From positions 1-24,504 of the forward strand of contig SFTJ01000043.1 in NCBI GenBank assembly GCA_004563195.1: a DNA stretch of 24,504 nucleotides. Direction: 5' to 3'. Position 1 is the stretch's first letter; each line of letters starts with the position of its first letter. Below the pieces are notes generated by a model. The model did not search any database. It saw only the letters and a list, made by a program, of their open reading frames with translations, and had not been told where the DNA came from. Position numbers and translations under genes: made by a program. The DNA comes from a bacterium (GTDB lineage Bacteria; Bacteroidota; Bacteroidia; Bacteroidales; Muribaculaceae). This document shows positions 1-9,207 of this stretch, piece after piece.

Positions 1-748
1 TATCATTTCGCTTGGCCTTCACCCGATATTTACAATCCGTTCAGTTTGCTAAACGCTTTTCAAGACAGGACATTGAATAGTTATTGGTTTGAAAGCGGCA
101 CACCAACATTTCTTATCGAAAAGCTTCGAGAATTTCATGTTTCGCCGTCAGATATAACACGAATAGAGGTGATGTCATCGGCATTTGATGCGCCGACTGA
201 AAGCATGCGCACCATCACGCCTCTGTTATACCAAAGCGGATATGTTACAATCAAAGATTATGACAGGATATCGCGCCTCTATGTGCTCGATATACCTGAT
301 GGAGAGTCTGTTGCCCAACTATGTAGATGCATATTGGGAAACCGGTTTAAGCACGGTGGCTCGAATGTATTTGGCTCTACGCATGGATAATCTCGACGAG
401 ATGTTGCGCTTGCTGCAGGCATATTTGCGCACCATTCCGCAGTGCGATAACACCAATTATGAGGGGCATTATCAGCAATTGCTCTATGTGATATTCTCGC
501 TGATGGGCAGATATGTCGATGTAGAAGTGCGCACAGCTAACGGTCGCGTGGATATGGTGATGAACAGCGGTAAAGCGCTGTGCCTATTTGAGTTGAAACT
601 CAACAAATCGGCAGAAGCCGCCATGAATCAGATAAATCTGAAAGACTATCCCGCCCGATTTGCACTCACCAACCTGCCAATCATAAAAATCGGCATCAAT
701 TTCGACACCGCCACCCACACCATCGAAGATTGGAAGATAGAGCGGTGA
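1..748 (+). pseudogene. AAA-ATPase / PD-(D/E)XK nuclease family protein, frameshifted and 5'-truncated by window
   Basis: Reading is open from base 1 in frame 1 (Y-H-F-A-W-P-S-P-D-I-Y-N-P-F) to about base 305. The family-like reading then continues in frame 2 from M-E-S-L-L-P-N-Y-V (about 308) to the TGA at 746-748. The second half carries the PD-(D/E)XK signature G-R-V-D-M-V followed by F-E-L-K, and ends I-E-D-W-K-I-E-R. This matches the common Bacteroidales proteins with an N-terminal AAA-ATPase-like domain and a C-terminal DUF1703-type nuclease domain, which are often numerous and of unknown role. In such proteins I expect several more residues between V-L-D-I-P and M-E-S-L-L-P, so a small deletion with frameshift is the likely lesion; that is from memory of the family. 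The frame-1 stop at 388-390 would remove the nuclease domain. A sequencing or assembly error is the alternative. Confidence 0.8.
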
Positions 749-1144
749 CACAATATTATTACATCTCAACAACAATATTTTTACCTCGATAATTGTTTAT
801 GGGGAAATATTGCCAAACAATTCTGCTAAATAGCTAAATACCACACAAAATATTTGGACTAATTTTGCGGCGTTGCAAATAATAGTTTGTAGCAGAATTA
901 TAGCATTAATAAAGACAATAACACTAAACGGGCTGATTATTACGTTGAGATGGATTATTTTCATAACCAAGGAAAACCTAAAATAGGTGTACCATAGCTA
1001 TATTCAAGCATTGATATTTTTTTCCTCCGAAAAACGAAGGAAAGGTTGATTTTTGCCGTCAATATAAAATTGACACATAATAACGACAACAAAGGATAAA
1101 CCGAAAAGACTTACAAACACAAAAATTTATAACAGACAATTTTT
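749..1144 (+). other. AT-rich leader/promoter region upstream of susC
   Basis: This 396-bp gap holds no convincing gene. It is AT-rich and should contain the promoter and 5' leader of the PUL. Visible elements are an exact TAnnTTTG match at 860-867 and an imperfect 9-bp inverted repeat (TTTCCTCCG, AAAAA loop, CGAAGGAAA; one mismatch) at 1021-1043. There is no Shine-Dalgarno-like site before the susC ATG, which is normal for Bacteroidetes. No gene for an ECF sigma/anti-sigma pair, a hybrid two-component system or a SusR-like regulator lies in the window beside the PUL, so its regulator is probably encoded elsewhere. Confidence 0.5.
860..867 (+). promoter_or_regulatory. candidate Bacteroidetes -7 box for the PUL
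   Basis: TAATTTTG matches the TAnnTTTG consensus of the primary Bacteroidetes sigma factor exactly. No clear TTTG/TTG -33 element lies about 20 bp upstream, so this is a weak call. If it is used, the susC mRNA would have a leader of roughly 270 nt. Confidence 0.25.
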
Positions 1145-4100
1145 ATGAACGATTTGCAAACTAATTTGTTCAAATTGTGCATAGCTCTTGCTGTATCCTG
1201 TGGAGTTACAATGTCGGCAATAGCAGCCGATGTAACATCGGGTTCGGCAACACCCGTAGCGCAGCAAAAGAGCGATGGCACAATTACCGGACAAGTGCTC
1301 GACCAGAATGGCGAGCCGATAATCGGTGCCACAGTAACAATTGAAGGAACCTCAAAAGCCACAGCCACAGGCATCGATGGCGATTTTGTGCTTAAGGCTC
1401 CTACCGGAAGCGTAGTGGTGGTGAAATATCTCGGCTACGACGATGCTAAGGCTGTGTATAATGGAGAGCCACTTACCATTGTACTCAAAGAGTCGAAATT
1501 CCAACTCGAAGAGGTGGTTGTGACCGCCTTAGGCATCAAGCGCTCGGAGAAGGCGCTTAGTTATAATGTGCAAAAGGTGGGAGGCGAAGAGCTCACTACC
1601 GTAAAGAGCACCAACTTTATGAACTCGCTCGCCGGCAAGGTGGCAGGCGTAAACATCAATGCCTCATCGGCAGGTATGGGTGGTGCCACTCGCGTGGTGA
1701 TGCGTGGTCCGAAATCTATCAACCAAAGCAACCAAGCCTTGTATGTAGTAGACGGTGTTCCCATCAACAACCGCAACAACGGTTCGTCGGAAGGTATGTA
1801 TGCCGAGCAACCTGGCGGTGAAGGAATCGCCGACCTCAACCCCGAAGATATCGAATCGATAAGCGTGCTCAGCGGTCCGTCGGCTGCTGCGCTCTATGGC
1901 TCGTCGGCTGCACAAGGTGTGATAATGATTACCACCAAGAAAGGCGCTGAAGGCAAAGTGAGCGTGTCGATTTCAAACAGCACACAATTCTCTTCGCCAT
2001 TCAAGATGCCGGAATTCCAGAACATCTATCCCAACCGTCCCGGCGAAATACGCTCATGGGGCGAACCGGGTACTTCGGAATACACCGGTTTTGAGCCAAA
2101 AGACTTCTTCAACACCGGCTCAAACGTGCAAAACAACGTGTCGCTCACTATCGGCAACAACAAGAACCAATCGTATGTGTCGATAGGCACAACCAATGCC
2201 GCCGGTATCATTCCTAACAATAAATATAATCGCTACAATTTCACATTCCGCAACACCACCACATTCCTCAACGACAAGTTGACCCTTGATGTGGGTGTAA
2301 ACTATGTGAACCAGAACGATTGCAACTTGATGTCACAGGGTCAGTATTTCAACCCTCTCGTGCCATTATATCTCTTCCCGCGCGGCGAAAGCTTCGACGC
2401 CATACGCACATTTGAAGTATATGACCAAGCACGCGGCATCTACGTTCAAAACTGGAACTTTGGCGACGCATTGCAGATGCAAAACCCATATTGGGTGGCT
2501 AATCGCATGAATCGCACCAACAACAAGCATCGCTACATGGCTAACGCAAGCTTGAAATACAACATCCTCGACTGGCTCGACGTGGCAGGCCGAATCCGTT
2601 TCGACCGCACCAACAACAAGGCAGAGGACAAGCGCTATGCTTCGACCATCAACCTCTTCGCTCACTCCGACTATGGCTTCTATCGCTACTCCAACTATGC
2701 CGATCAGAGCCTCTACGGCGACTTGATGCTCAATGCCAACAAGACATTCGAAAACTTCTCGATTGGTGCCAACGTGGGCGGTTCGTTCTCGCGCACTCAA
2801 TACGATGAAGCCGGTTTTCAAGGCGGTTTGAGAGCCCCGTCGAACATTTTCACTCCTAATGCCATCGACTATGCTTCGGCTACCAACGACAACCGACCCA
2901 TCTACTCGCTCAAAAAGCACTACATCAACTCATTGCTTGCCAACATAGAACTCGGCTGGCGCAGCATGCTATACCTCACCCTCACCGGACGTAACGACTG
3001 GGATTCAGCCCTCGATGGTACAAGCAACGAATCGTTCTTCTACCCATCGGTGGGCGTGTCGGGCATCATCTCGCAGATGGTGAAATTGCCAAAGCAAATC
3101 AACTACCTCAAAGTGCGTGGCTCATGGGCATCGGTTGGTTCGGCTATCAGCCCCAACATCACTTCGGCTTGGCGCTACGGTTATAACCCCGCTTCGCAGA
3201 GCTACGAAACAGTTACCTATAAGTTCCCCGAAACATTCTATCCCGAACGCACCGACTCGTGGGAAGCCGGTATCACAGCTCGCTTCTTCGACAATTCGCT
3301 CACATTCGATTTGACATTCTACCAGTCGAACACCCGCAAGCAGACATTCCTTCGCCCCATTACCGTGGCTGAAGGTTACAGCAACGAATATGTGCAGACC
3401 GGTAATGTGCGCAACCGCGGTCTCGAACTCTCTATCGGTTACAACAAGACCTGGGGCGACTTCTCTTGGAGCAGCAGCTTCACCTATAGCATGAACCGCA
3501 ATAAGATTATCGAACTCCTTGACGACGAAGACGAAGTAATCAATGTGGGCGGTCTTAACGGCGCAAACGTGATACTTAAGAAAGGTGGCACAATGGGCGA
3601 TGTATACATCTACACCGACTTTGCTCGCGACCGCGAAGGCAACATCGCTCTCGATGCAAGCGGCAACGTGATACGCACCACTCTCACCAACCCTATCTAT
3701 CGCGGCAGCGTGCTCCCAAAGGGCAACTTCGGCTTCTCTAACGACTTCACCTGGAAGGGCATCAACCTCGGTTTCTTGCTCACAGCCCGTGTGGGTGGTA
3801 TAGTAATGAGCCAAACTCAAGCCATCCTCGACTACTACGGCGTATCGCAAGCTACAGCCGATGCACGCTTGGCAGGTGGCATTCCGGTCAACACCGGCAA
3901 GATTTCGGCAGAGCAATACTATAGCGTGGTAGGTGGCGACAACCCTATCTGGTCGGAATACATCTACAGCGGCACCAATGTGCGTCTGCAAGAGGCTCAC
4001 ATCAGCTACACTTTACCTCGCCACATTCTCGGCGGTAAAAATCTAACTCTTGGAGTTACAGCCAACAACCTCTTTATGATTTACTGCAAAGCACCATTCG

Positions 4101-4204
4101 ACCCCGAATCGACTGGTTCTACCGGTACTTTCTACCAAGGTTTCGACTACTTTATGCAGCCAAGCCTTCGTTCACTTGGTTTCAACGTAAAACTCCAATT
4201 CTAA
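1145..4204 (+). CDS. susC: SusC/RagA-family TonB-dependent outer-membrane glycan transporter
   Basis: This 1019-aa protein is the outer-membrane importer of the PUL, taking up oligosaccharides using TonB energy together with the SusD-like lipoprotein. Residues 1-28 form a signal peptide ending A-I-A-A. A carboxypeptidase-regulatory-like domain follows at about 46-117 (I-T-G-Q-V-L-D-Q-N-G-E-P-I-I-G-A). A TonB-box-like L-E-E-V-V-V-T-A lies at 121-128. The plug domain spans about 135-265 (Y-V-V-D-G-V-P-I-N-N-R), then the beta-barrel runs to a C-terminal Phe (N-V-K-L-Q-F), as expected for BAM-inserted barrels. Length is normal for the family. susD starts 25 bp downstream. Context (a GH18 ENGase and DUF1735 surface proteins) suggests an N-glycan-type substrate; the sequence alone does not fix specificity. 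The ATG at 1145 opens the signal peptide directly. Confidence 0.96.
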   Translation: MNDLQTNLFKLCIALAVSCGVTMSAIAADVTSGSATPVAQQKSDGTITGQVLDQNGEPIIGATVTIEGTSKATATGIDGDFVLKAPTGSVVVVKYLGYDDAKAVYNGEPLTIVLKESKFQLEEVVVTALGIKRSEKALSYNVQKVGGEELTTVKSTNFMNSLAGKVAGVNINASSAGMGGATRVVMRGPKSINQSNQALYVVDGVPINNRNNGSSEGMYAEQPGGEGIADLNPEDIESISVLSGPSAAALYGSSAAQGVIMITTKKGAEGKVSVSISNSTQFSSPFKMPEFQNIYPNRPGEIRSWGEPGTSEYTGFEPKDFFNTGSNVQNNVSLTIGNNKNQSYVSIGTTNAAGIIPNNKYNRYNFTFRNTTTFLNDKLTLDVGVNYVNQNDCNLMSQGQYFNPLVPLYLFPRGESFDAIRTFEVYDQARGIYVQNWNFGDALQMQNPYWVANRMNRTNNKHRYMANASLKYNILDWLDVAGRIRFDRTNNKAEDKRYASTINLFAHSDYGFYRYSNYADQSLYGDLMLNANKTFENFSIGANVGGSFSRTQYDEAGFQGGLRAPSNIFTPNAIDYASATNDNRPIYSLKKHYINSLLANIELGWRSMLYLTLTGRNDWDSALDGTSNESFFYPSVGVSGIISQMVKLPKQINYLKVRGSWASVGSAISPNITSAWRYGYNPASQSYETVTYKFPETFYPERTDSWEAGITARFFDNSLTFDLTFYQSNTRKQTFLRPITVAEGYSNEYVQTGNVRNRGLELSIGYNKTWGDFSWSSSFTYSMNRNKIIELLDDEDEVINVGGLNGANVILKKGGTMGDVYIYTDFARDREGNIALDASGNVIRTTLTNPIYRGSVLPKGNFGFSNDFTWKGINLGFLLTARVGGIVMSQTQAILDYYGVSQATADARLAGGIPVNTGKISAEQYYSVVGGDNPIWSEYIYSGTNVRLQEAHISYTLPRHILGGKNLTLGVTANNLFMIYCKAPFDPESTGSTGTFYQGFDYFMQPSLRSLGFNVKLQF

Positions 4205-4229
4205 CAAGCCAAAAAAGAAAACAACAGAC

Positions 4230-5783
4230 ATGAAAAAGAATCATTATATAAAATATTTCGCCTACACAGCCATAGCCGCAGCTGCATTTGCTATGACGGC
4301 TTGCACTGCCGGTTTCGAAGAAGCTAACCGCCCGGGCGAAGACTTGTCGAGTGAGGAACTATCTCGCGACAACTACAACACAGGCTCGTTTTTGGTGCAA
4401 ATGCAAAACGAAGCCTTCCCTGAGCAGGAAAACTCCTATCAGATGAACCAAGACTTGATAGGCAACTATCTCGGTCGCTATATGACTTATGCCAACAACG
4501 GTTTCTCGGGCAACAACTTTGCCAAGATGAATGCTCCGGTGGGATGGGTGCGATACCCCTTTGCCGACAGCATGCCTAAGACCGTTTCGGCTTTCAATGA
4601 GATTCTTCGTCTCACAGGCACCGAAAGCCTCAGCTATGCTTGGGCTCTCATTCTTCGAGCTCAGTCGTTCTTGCGACTCACCGATATGTATGGCCCTATG
4701 CCCATCGGCGCCGAGGAAGATGCCAATGCCTACTCTTCGCAAGAAAAAATCTACACCACACTTATCGACGATCTCAACAAGGCTGTGGCTATCATCGATG
4801 CCATGATTTCAGCCAACAACGGCACTCTCGTGCAGTTTAAGGACAGCGATAAGGTATATGGCGGCAACTTTGTGCAGTGGCTTAAGTTTGCCAACTCGCT
4901 CAAATTGCGCATGGCAGTGCGTATGCGCTTCGTGGCACCCGACCTTGCCAAGCAAGTGGGCGAAGAAGCTGTGGCAGCAGGCGTAATCACCAGCAACGCC
5001 GACAACTGCGCCATCGCTTACACTCCCAACGGACAATGGAAAACCTCGGTAGAATGGGGCGACAGCCGCGCATGTGCCGACATCGACAGCTATATGAACG
5101 GCTATGGCGACAACCGCATCACCAAGTACTTCCTGGCAACAGCCACTGCAGGCGACCGCACAGTGATAGGCTGCCGCGCCGGAGCTAATGTGGGCAACAA
5201 GACCGTGGCCGATGCCATCTACTCGGCTGCCAATGTAGAAAACAACACCCCGGGCATTTGGATGACCGCTGCCGAAATGACTTTCTGCCGCGCCGAAGGT
5301 GCTCTCGCCGGATGGAGCGGTATGGGTGGCTCGGTAGAATCGCTCTACAACGAAGCTATATCTCTTTCTTTCGAGCAATGGGGCGCAAGTGGTGCTTCCG
5401 ACTATATCAACAACAGCACCGCCACTCCGGCCGACTATAGCGATGCCAATAATGGCTATGGTGGCTCGCACAGCAAGATGTCGTCGATCACCATCAAGTG
5501 GGACGAATCGGCAAGCCAGGAGGAGAAACTCGAACGCCTCATAGTGCAAAAGTGGATTGCTCTCTTCCCCGATGGTCAGGAAGCTTGGTGCGAAATACGC
5601 CGCACCGGCTATCCTAAGGTGTTCCCTGTGGCTCAGAGCACTACTTACGACATCGAGGTGCCTAACCGCATCCCGTTCGACTACACCGAACCGGTGAACA
5701 ATCCCGCCAACTATGCCAAGGCAGTGGCTCTGCTCGGCGGCGAGGACAACTATGCTACTCCTCTCTGGTGGCAAAGAAAGTGA
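4230..5783 (+). CDS. susD: SusD/RagB-family surface glycan-binding lipoprotein (SusD-like_2 type)
   Basis: This 517-aa lipoprotein forms the lid on the SusC channel and binds glycan at the cell surface. The signal peptide ends in the lipobox T-A-C with Cys25, the predicted lipidation site. The C-terminal half carries the segment M-T-A-A-E-M-T-F-C-R-A-E-G-A-L-A-G-W followed by L-Y-N-E-A-I-S-L-S-F-E-Q-W-G, characteristic of the SusD-like_2 (SusD/RagB homologue) subgroup, and I-V-Q-K-W-I-A-L-F-P-D-G-Q-E-A-W. Length is typical. It lies 25 bp after susC and 39 bp before the GH18 gene, so co-transcription is very likely. SusD proteins of this subgroup accompany GH18-containing N-glycan PULs such as B. 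thetaiotaomicron BT3983-BT3987 (from knowledge of that locus). Confidence 0.95.
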   Translation: MKKNHYIKYFAYTAIAAAAFAMTACTAGFEEANRPGEDLSSEELSRDNYNTGSFLVQMQNEAFPEQENSYQMNQDLIGNYLGRYMTYANNGFSGNNFAKMNAPVGWVRYPFADSMPKTVSAFNEILRLTGTESLSYAWALILRAQSFLRLTDMYGPMPIGAEEDANAYSSQEKIYTTLIDDLNKAVAIIDAMISANNGTLVQFKDSDKVYGGNFVQWLKFANSLKLRMAVRMRFVAPDLAKQVGEEAVAAGVITSNADNCAIAYTPNGQWKTSVEWGDSRACADIDSYMNGYGDNRITKYFLATATAGDRTVIGCRAGANVGNKTVADAIYSAANVENNTPGIWMTAAEMTFCRAEGALAGWSGMGGSVESLYNEAISLSFEQWGASGASDYINNSTATPADYSDANNGYGGSHSKMSSITIKWDESASQEEKLERLIVQKWIALFPDGQEAWCEIRRTGYPKVFPVAQSTTYDIEVPNRIPFDYTEPVNNPANYAKAVALLGGEDNYATPLWWQRK

Positions 5784-5822
5784 ATCAGATAATCTAACGA
5801 TAACTAAGGATATACATTGAAA

Positions 5823-6872
5823 ATGAAAAATATAATAAAATCTTTGCTGGCTATAGCAGGGGCAACGATGCTGATATCGGCATGCAGCACCGATGTGGAA
5901 ATAAAAGATCCCGCCAACCTCACCGACCCCGCCCGCTCTGAGGAATATTATGCCGCTCTTCGCGAATACAAGAAGACCGACCACGAAGTGGCTTTCGGCT
6001 GGTTTGGCAATTGGGTTGGAGCAGGCGCTTCGCTCGAAAATTCGCTCCGCGCACTCCCCGACAGTGTCGATTTTGTGTCGATTTGGGGCAACTGGAAGAA
6101 CCCCTCTGATGAAAAGAAAGCCGACCTCGAGTTTGTTCAAAACAAAAAAGGCACTCGTGCTCTCGTTTGCTTCATAGTGCAAAGTGTGGGCGACCAATTA
6201 ACCCCGTCCGATGTCACTCCCGAGCAATTCTGGGGCTACACAGCCGACGATGAGGCAAGTTTGCTCAACGCTATCGAGAAATATGCCAACGCCATCTGCG
6301 ATTCAATCGACGCTTATGGCTACGACGGTTTCGACTACGACTACGAGCCTAATTATGGCCATAGTGGCAACATCTCGGGCAATCCTACCGCCGAAAAGAA
6401 GTTTGTGGAAACCCTCGCCAAGCGCCTTGGCCCATCGTCGGGCTCCGACAAGATGCTCGTTATCGACGGCGAACCGCAAACCATAGCAAGCGAACTCGGC
6501 AAACACTTCAATTACTTCATAGTGCAAGCCTACAGCTGTAGCGGCGATGCCAATCTCGACAGCCGATTGGCAAGCACCATCAGCAATTTCGATGGCGTGC
6601 TGTCGGCTGAAGAAGTGGCTAAGAAATATATTGTCACCGAGAACTTCGAAAACTATGCAGCAGCAGGCGGTGTGGTCTATCGCGACCGCTACGGCAACTC
6701 TATGATGAGCCTCGAAGGTATGGCTCGCTGGACACCGATTATCGATGGCAAGAAGGTACGTAAAGGCGGCGTAGGTTCTTATCACATGGAGTATGAGTAC
6801 AACGCCGGCAAGCAGCCGTCATATCCCGCTCTGCGCAAATGCATTCAAATCATGAATCCATCAGTTAAATAA
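5823..6872 (+). CDS. GH18 endo-beta-N-acetylglucosaminidase-like lipoprotein
   Basis: The 349-aa protein is predicted to cleave the GlcNAc-beta1,4-GlcNAc core of N-glycans at the cell surface. The signal peptide ends I-S-A-C with the lipidation Cys at residue 21. The GH18 signature D-G-F-D-Y-D-Y-E lies at residues 168-175 and fits DxxDxDxE, giving Glu175 as acid and Asp173 as the residue assisting the substrate N-acetyl group. A downstream F-I-V-Q-A-Y-S strand is also GH18-like. Because the catalytic residues are intact, it is unlikely to be a purely binding paralogue. I chose the ATG at 5823; an in-frame TTG at 5817 would add Met-Lys and sits closer to an AAGGA at 5806-5810, so the start is not certain. 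It is the third gene of the PUL. Closest described parallels are BT3987-type and EndoF/S-like ENGases; glycan preference (high-mannose or complex) cannot be read off here. Confidence 0.9.
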   Translation: MKNIIKSLLAIAGATMLISACSTDVEIKDPANLTDPARSEEYYAALREYKKTDHEVAFGWFGNWVGAGASLENSLRALPDSVDFVSIWGNWKNPSDEKKADLEFVQNKKGTRALVCFIVQSVGDQLTPSDVTPEQFWGYTADDEASLLNAIEKYANAICDSIDAYGYDGFDYDYEPNYGHSGNISGNPTAEKKFVETLAKRLGPSSGSDKMLVIDGEPQTIASELGKHFNYFIVQAYSCSGDANLDSRLASTISNFDGVLSAEEVAKKYIVTENFENYAAAGGVVYRDRYGNSMMSLEGMARWTPIIDGKKVRKGGVGSYHMEYEYNAGKQPSYPALRKCIQIMNPSVK

Positions 6873-6889
6873 CTTCAATTCATAGAAAA

Positions 6890-8050
6890 ATGAGAAAACT
6901 AACAAAAATATATATTTTCGGAAGTATGCTTTTGGGCGCAATGGCATTGAGCAGCTGCGAAGATGCCAAATACGACACGCTCACCAATCAAGCCTACATT
7001 CTGCAGACCAACACCGATGCCAACTCTTCGCAGAAGTTAACTATTGGCAACGACCCTATCGTGACGAGCATCAATGTGCGCCTCTCGGATAAGGCTTTGG
7101 AATCGAGCAGCTATCGCATCGTTTACGATGCTGCAGCACTCGAAAAGTACAACCTAAAGAACGAAACTTCCTACACAGCATTGCCCGAAAGCGCATTCAG
7201 CTTGTCGAGCGCCGAAACCACCATCGAAGCCGGCACTTCGGTTTCGTCGAGCATTGCATTAACCATCAATCCTCTCACCGATGAGATGAAAAACTCAGGC
7301 AAGAAATATGCCATGGCATTCCGCCTCGAAAGCATCGACGGCAAAGCCAATATCCTTTCGTCGGGCAGCGTGATGGTGTATGTTCTCGACCAAGTGGTGA
7401 TACAACCTGTAGTGGTGCTAAACAACAACAACTATATCAAGCAGAATTTCCCCGAACGAGAATTTGAGGTCAACGAATGGACCGTGGAATTCAACATCTA
7501 TAAGGAAATCCTCGGCACCGCAGTGGGTCAGTATAACAACCAAAACATCTTCGGCGCTTATCCGGGCGAAATCTACGTACGCTTCGGCGATGCTCCTATC
7601 GAAGGCAACCGCTTGCAAATCAAGACCCAAGGCACTCAGATGAACAGCCAGATGCTATTCAACACCAACACCTGGTATCACATCGCTTTCGTCTGCACCG
7701 GCACAAAACTCTATCTCTATGTCAACGGCATCCTCGACAACTCGATGGATCTGCCGGGCACCTCAATGTCGATAAACGAATTCTTCATCAACGACCAAAG
7801 CTCATACAATAAAGGCGACACTCGCTACAGCGAATTCCGTTTCTGGAACACTGCCCGCACTCAAAACGAGATTTTGAACAATATGTATGTTTGCGACCCC
7901 GCAACACCGGGATTCATCTTCTACTACAAGATGAATGAAGGCTCTGGCAACACCCTTCACGATGTTTCAGGAGGATTTGGCGACATCGAAATAGGTGGCA
8001 ACGGCTCGCCTACATGGATTCAAGACGTTCGCATCGACGGCAAAAATTAA
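6890..8050 (+). CDS. DUF1735 + LamG (concanavalin A-like) surface glycan-binding lipoprotein
   Basis: This is a 386-aa lipoprotein with lipobox L-S-S-C and lipidation at Cys23. Residues about 30-170 form a BT_3987-like N-terminal domain (DUF1735): I-N-V-R-L-S-D, the Y-x-L-P-x-S-x-F-S-L-like stretch at 95-105, then I-E-A-G-T and Y-A-M-A-F-R-L. Residues about 175-386 are a LamG/concanavalin A-like domain with the typical W-Y-H-I-A-F-V-C-T-G, L-Y-L-Y-V-N-G and F-R-F-W-N-T-A-R-T-Q-N-E-I motifs. No glycosidase catalytic motif is apparent, so a binding role is more likely than catalysis. It begins 17 bp after the GH18 gene. Proteins of this architecture serve as surface glycan-binding proteins in N-glycan PULs; that role is inferred from context. 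Confidence 0.88.
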   Translation: MRKLTKIYIFGSMLLGAMALSSCEDAKYDTLTNQAYILQTNTDANSSQKLTIGNDPIVTSINVRLSDKALESSSYRIVYDAAALEKYNLKNETSYTALPESAFSLSSAETTIEAGTSVSSSIALTINPLTDEMKNSGKKYAMAFRLESIDGKANILSSGSVMVYVLDQVVIQPVVVLNNNNYIKQNFPEREFEVNEWTVEFNIYKEILGTAVGQYNNQNIFGAYPGEIYVRFGDAPIEGNRLQIKTQGTQMNSQMLFNTNTWYHIAFVCTGTKLYLYVNGILDNSMDLPGTSMSINEFFINDQSSYNKGDTRYSEFRFWNTARTQNEILNNMYVCDPATPGFIFYYKMNEGSGNTLHDVSGGFGDIEIGGNGSPTWIQDVRIDGKN

Positions 8051-8095
8051 ACCCCAATCAAGTAAACTCAAGAACAGTTTTTCAGAAAACAAGTC

Positions 8096-9103
8096 ATGAA
8101 ATCAATAATATTAAAATCGTTACCATTGATGGCGGCATTGCTACTTCCGCTCGCTTCATGCGATGACGAGCCCGAAGTGGGTTCCACTCTCTATCCCGAG
8201 AGCCCGGAAAACTACGACGCCAAGCTATATATCAACGAGACCGCTCTCCCGGGCAATCAGACATCGCTCGAAGTGGTGCAGACTCCGGTGTCTCTCATTA
8301 TTCCGGACAACGAAATATCATTCTACGTGCGTCTCACCAAGCCGGTGACCACCGACGTAACAGTGAATGTAACCGAGAACCCCCAACTCGCCGCGGCTTA
8401 CCTCAGCGATGCCGAAGCTCTGCCCGAAGGCTCTGTGCAGTTAGCCAACACCAGCGTTACCATCAAAGCAGGCTCTACCGTGTCGGAACAACCCATCACA
8501 CTGAAAGTGACGGAAAACGAAGCAGTGAAAAATATCGCTTCTACCGGCGTGGCTGCCATATCGCTCGCAAGCAACTCGGCCGATATTGCCACCGGTGCAA
8601 ACAACAACACCTACTATGTGGTAATCAACAAAAAAGTCACCAACTTTAAGGGACAATCGACCGGCGAATTGGCTTCGCTCAACTTGATTCCTTACACCGG
8701 TTTCCAAGCCACAGTCGATGGCTATGATGCAAGCGATATTGCCGACGGCTCTACAAAAACCGAATTCTGGTATTGGAACTCGGGCGGCTACGACGTAATA
8801 TTCAGCTTCAACGAAGCCACACCGGTCAAAGCCCTCGGATACTACTTCGCAAGCTATGCCGGATACTGCCCCGATGTAGTGGAAATATTAACAAGCGACG
8901 ACGGCAACACATGGACAAGCCAAACCGGCGGCAAAGTCACCACTTCGGTTGTGCCAAGCAGGAAAACCGACATTGTGCCCTTTGAGTTCTACTCAGCCAT
9001 CACATGTCAATATGTGATGCTCCGCGTCTACTCTTGCTTCTGGACATCCTACGGTTCAGACTACGACTGGCCAGCCATTTCTGAAGTTAATCTCTATAAC
9101 TAA
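8096..9103 (+). CDS. DUF1735 + F5/8 type C (discoidin) surface glycan-binding lipoprotein
   Basis: This is a 335-aa lipoprotein; the signal peptide ends L-A-S-C, with lipidation at Cys22. Residues about 35-180 are a DUF1735/BT_3987-like domain (S-F-Y-V-R-L-T-K-P-V-T-T-D-V-T-V, L-P-E-G-S-V, V-T-I-K-A-G-S). Residues about 195-335 are an F5/8C (discoidin, CBM32-like) jelly roll with D-G-S-T-K-T-E-F-W-Y-W, V-E-I-L-T-S-D-D-G-N-T-W-T and a C-terminal W-P-A-I-S-E-V-N-L-Y. It is the last PUL gene, 45 bp after the LamG protein and 22 bp before the terminator stem. A second surface-binding protein with a different fold suits capture of a branched glycan or glycoprotein. Binding function is inferred from the domains; the ligand is unknown. 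Confidence 0.88.
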   Translation: MKSIILKSLPLMAALLLPLASCDDEPEVGSTLYPESPENYDAKLYINETALPGNQTSLEVVQTPVSLIIPDNEISFYVRLTKPVTTDVTVNVTENPQLAAAYLSDAEALPEGSVQLANTSVTIKAGSTVSEQPITLKVTENEAVKNIASTGVAAISLASNSADIATGANNNTYYVVINKKVTNFKGQSTGELASLNLIPYTGFQATVDGYDASDIADGSTKTEFWYWNSGGYDVIFSFNEATPVKALGYYFASYAGYCPDVVEILTSDDGNTWTSQTGGKVTTSVVPSRKTDIVPFEFYSAITCQYVMLRVYSCFWTSYGSDYDWPAISEVNLYN

Positions 9104-9125
9104 TAGAAGATATAACAACACCCTC

Positions 9126-9172
9126 GGCGGGAGACATTTGCCCCTCGGCAAATGCCTCCCGCCCATTTTTTT
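9126..9172 (+). terminator. strong rho-independent terminator of the PUL
   Basis: The arms 9126-9142 and 9147-9163 pair as GGCGGGAG + CATTTGCC against GGCAAATG + CTCCCGCC, interrupted by a single A/C mismatch, with a CCTC loop. A T7 run follows at 9166-9172. It lies 22 bp after the last PUL stop codon and marks the operon end. Confidence 0.93.
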
Positions 9173-9207
9173 ACATCAAGGTAATCTGTGTTTATTATTG
9201 CGGCTAA

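Noticed and set aside
3122..4000. 292-aa - strand frame opposite susC
   Set aside because: It is antisense to the conserved SusC barrel, with no recognisable family.
4809..6197. 462-aa open frame on the - strand across susD and GH18
   Set aside because: It is antisense to two clearly recognised proteins, has no signal or domain, and is rich in His, Cys and Val as expected from a shadow of biased codons.
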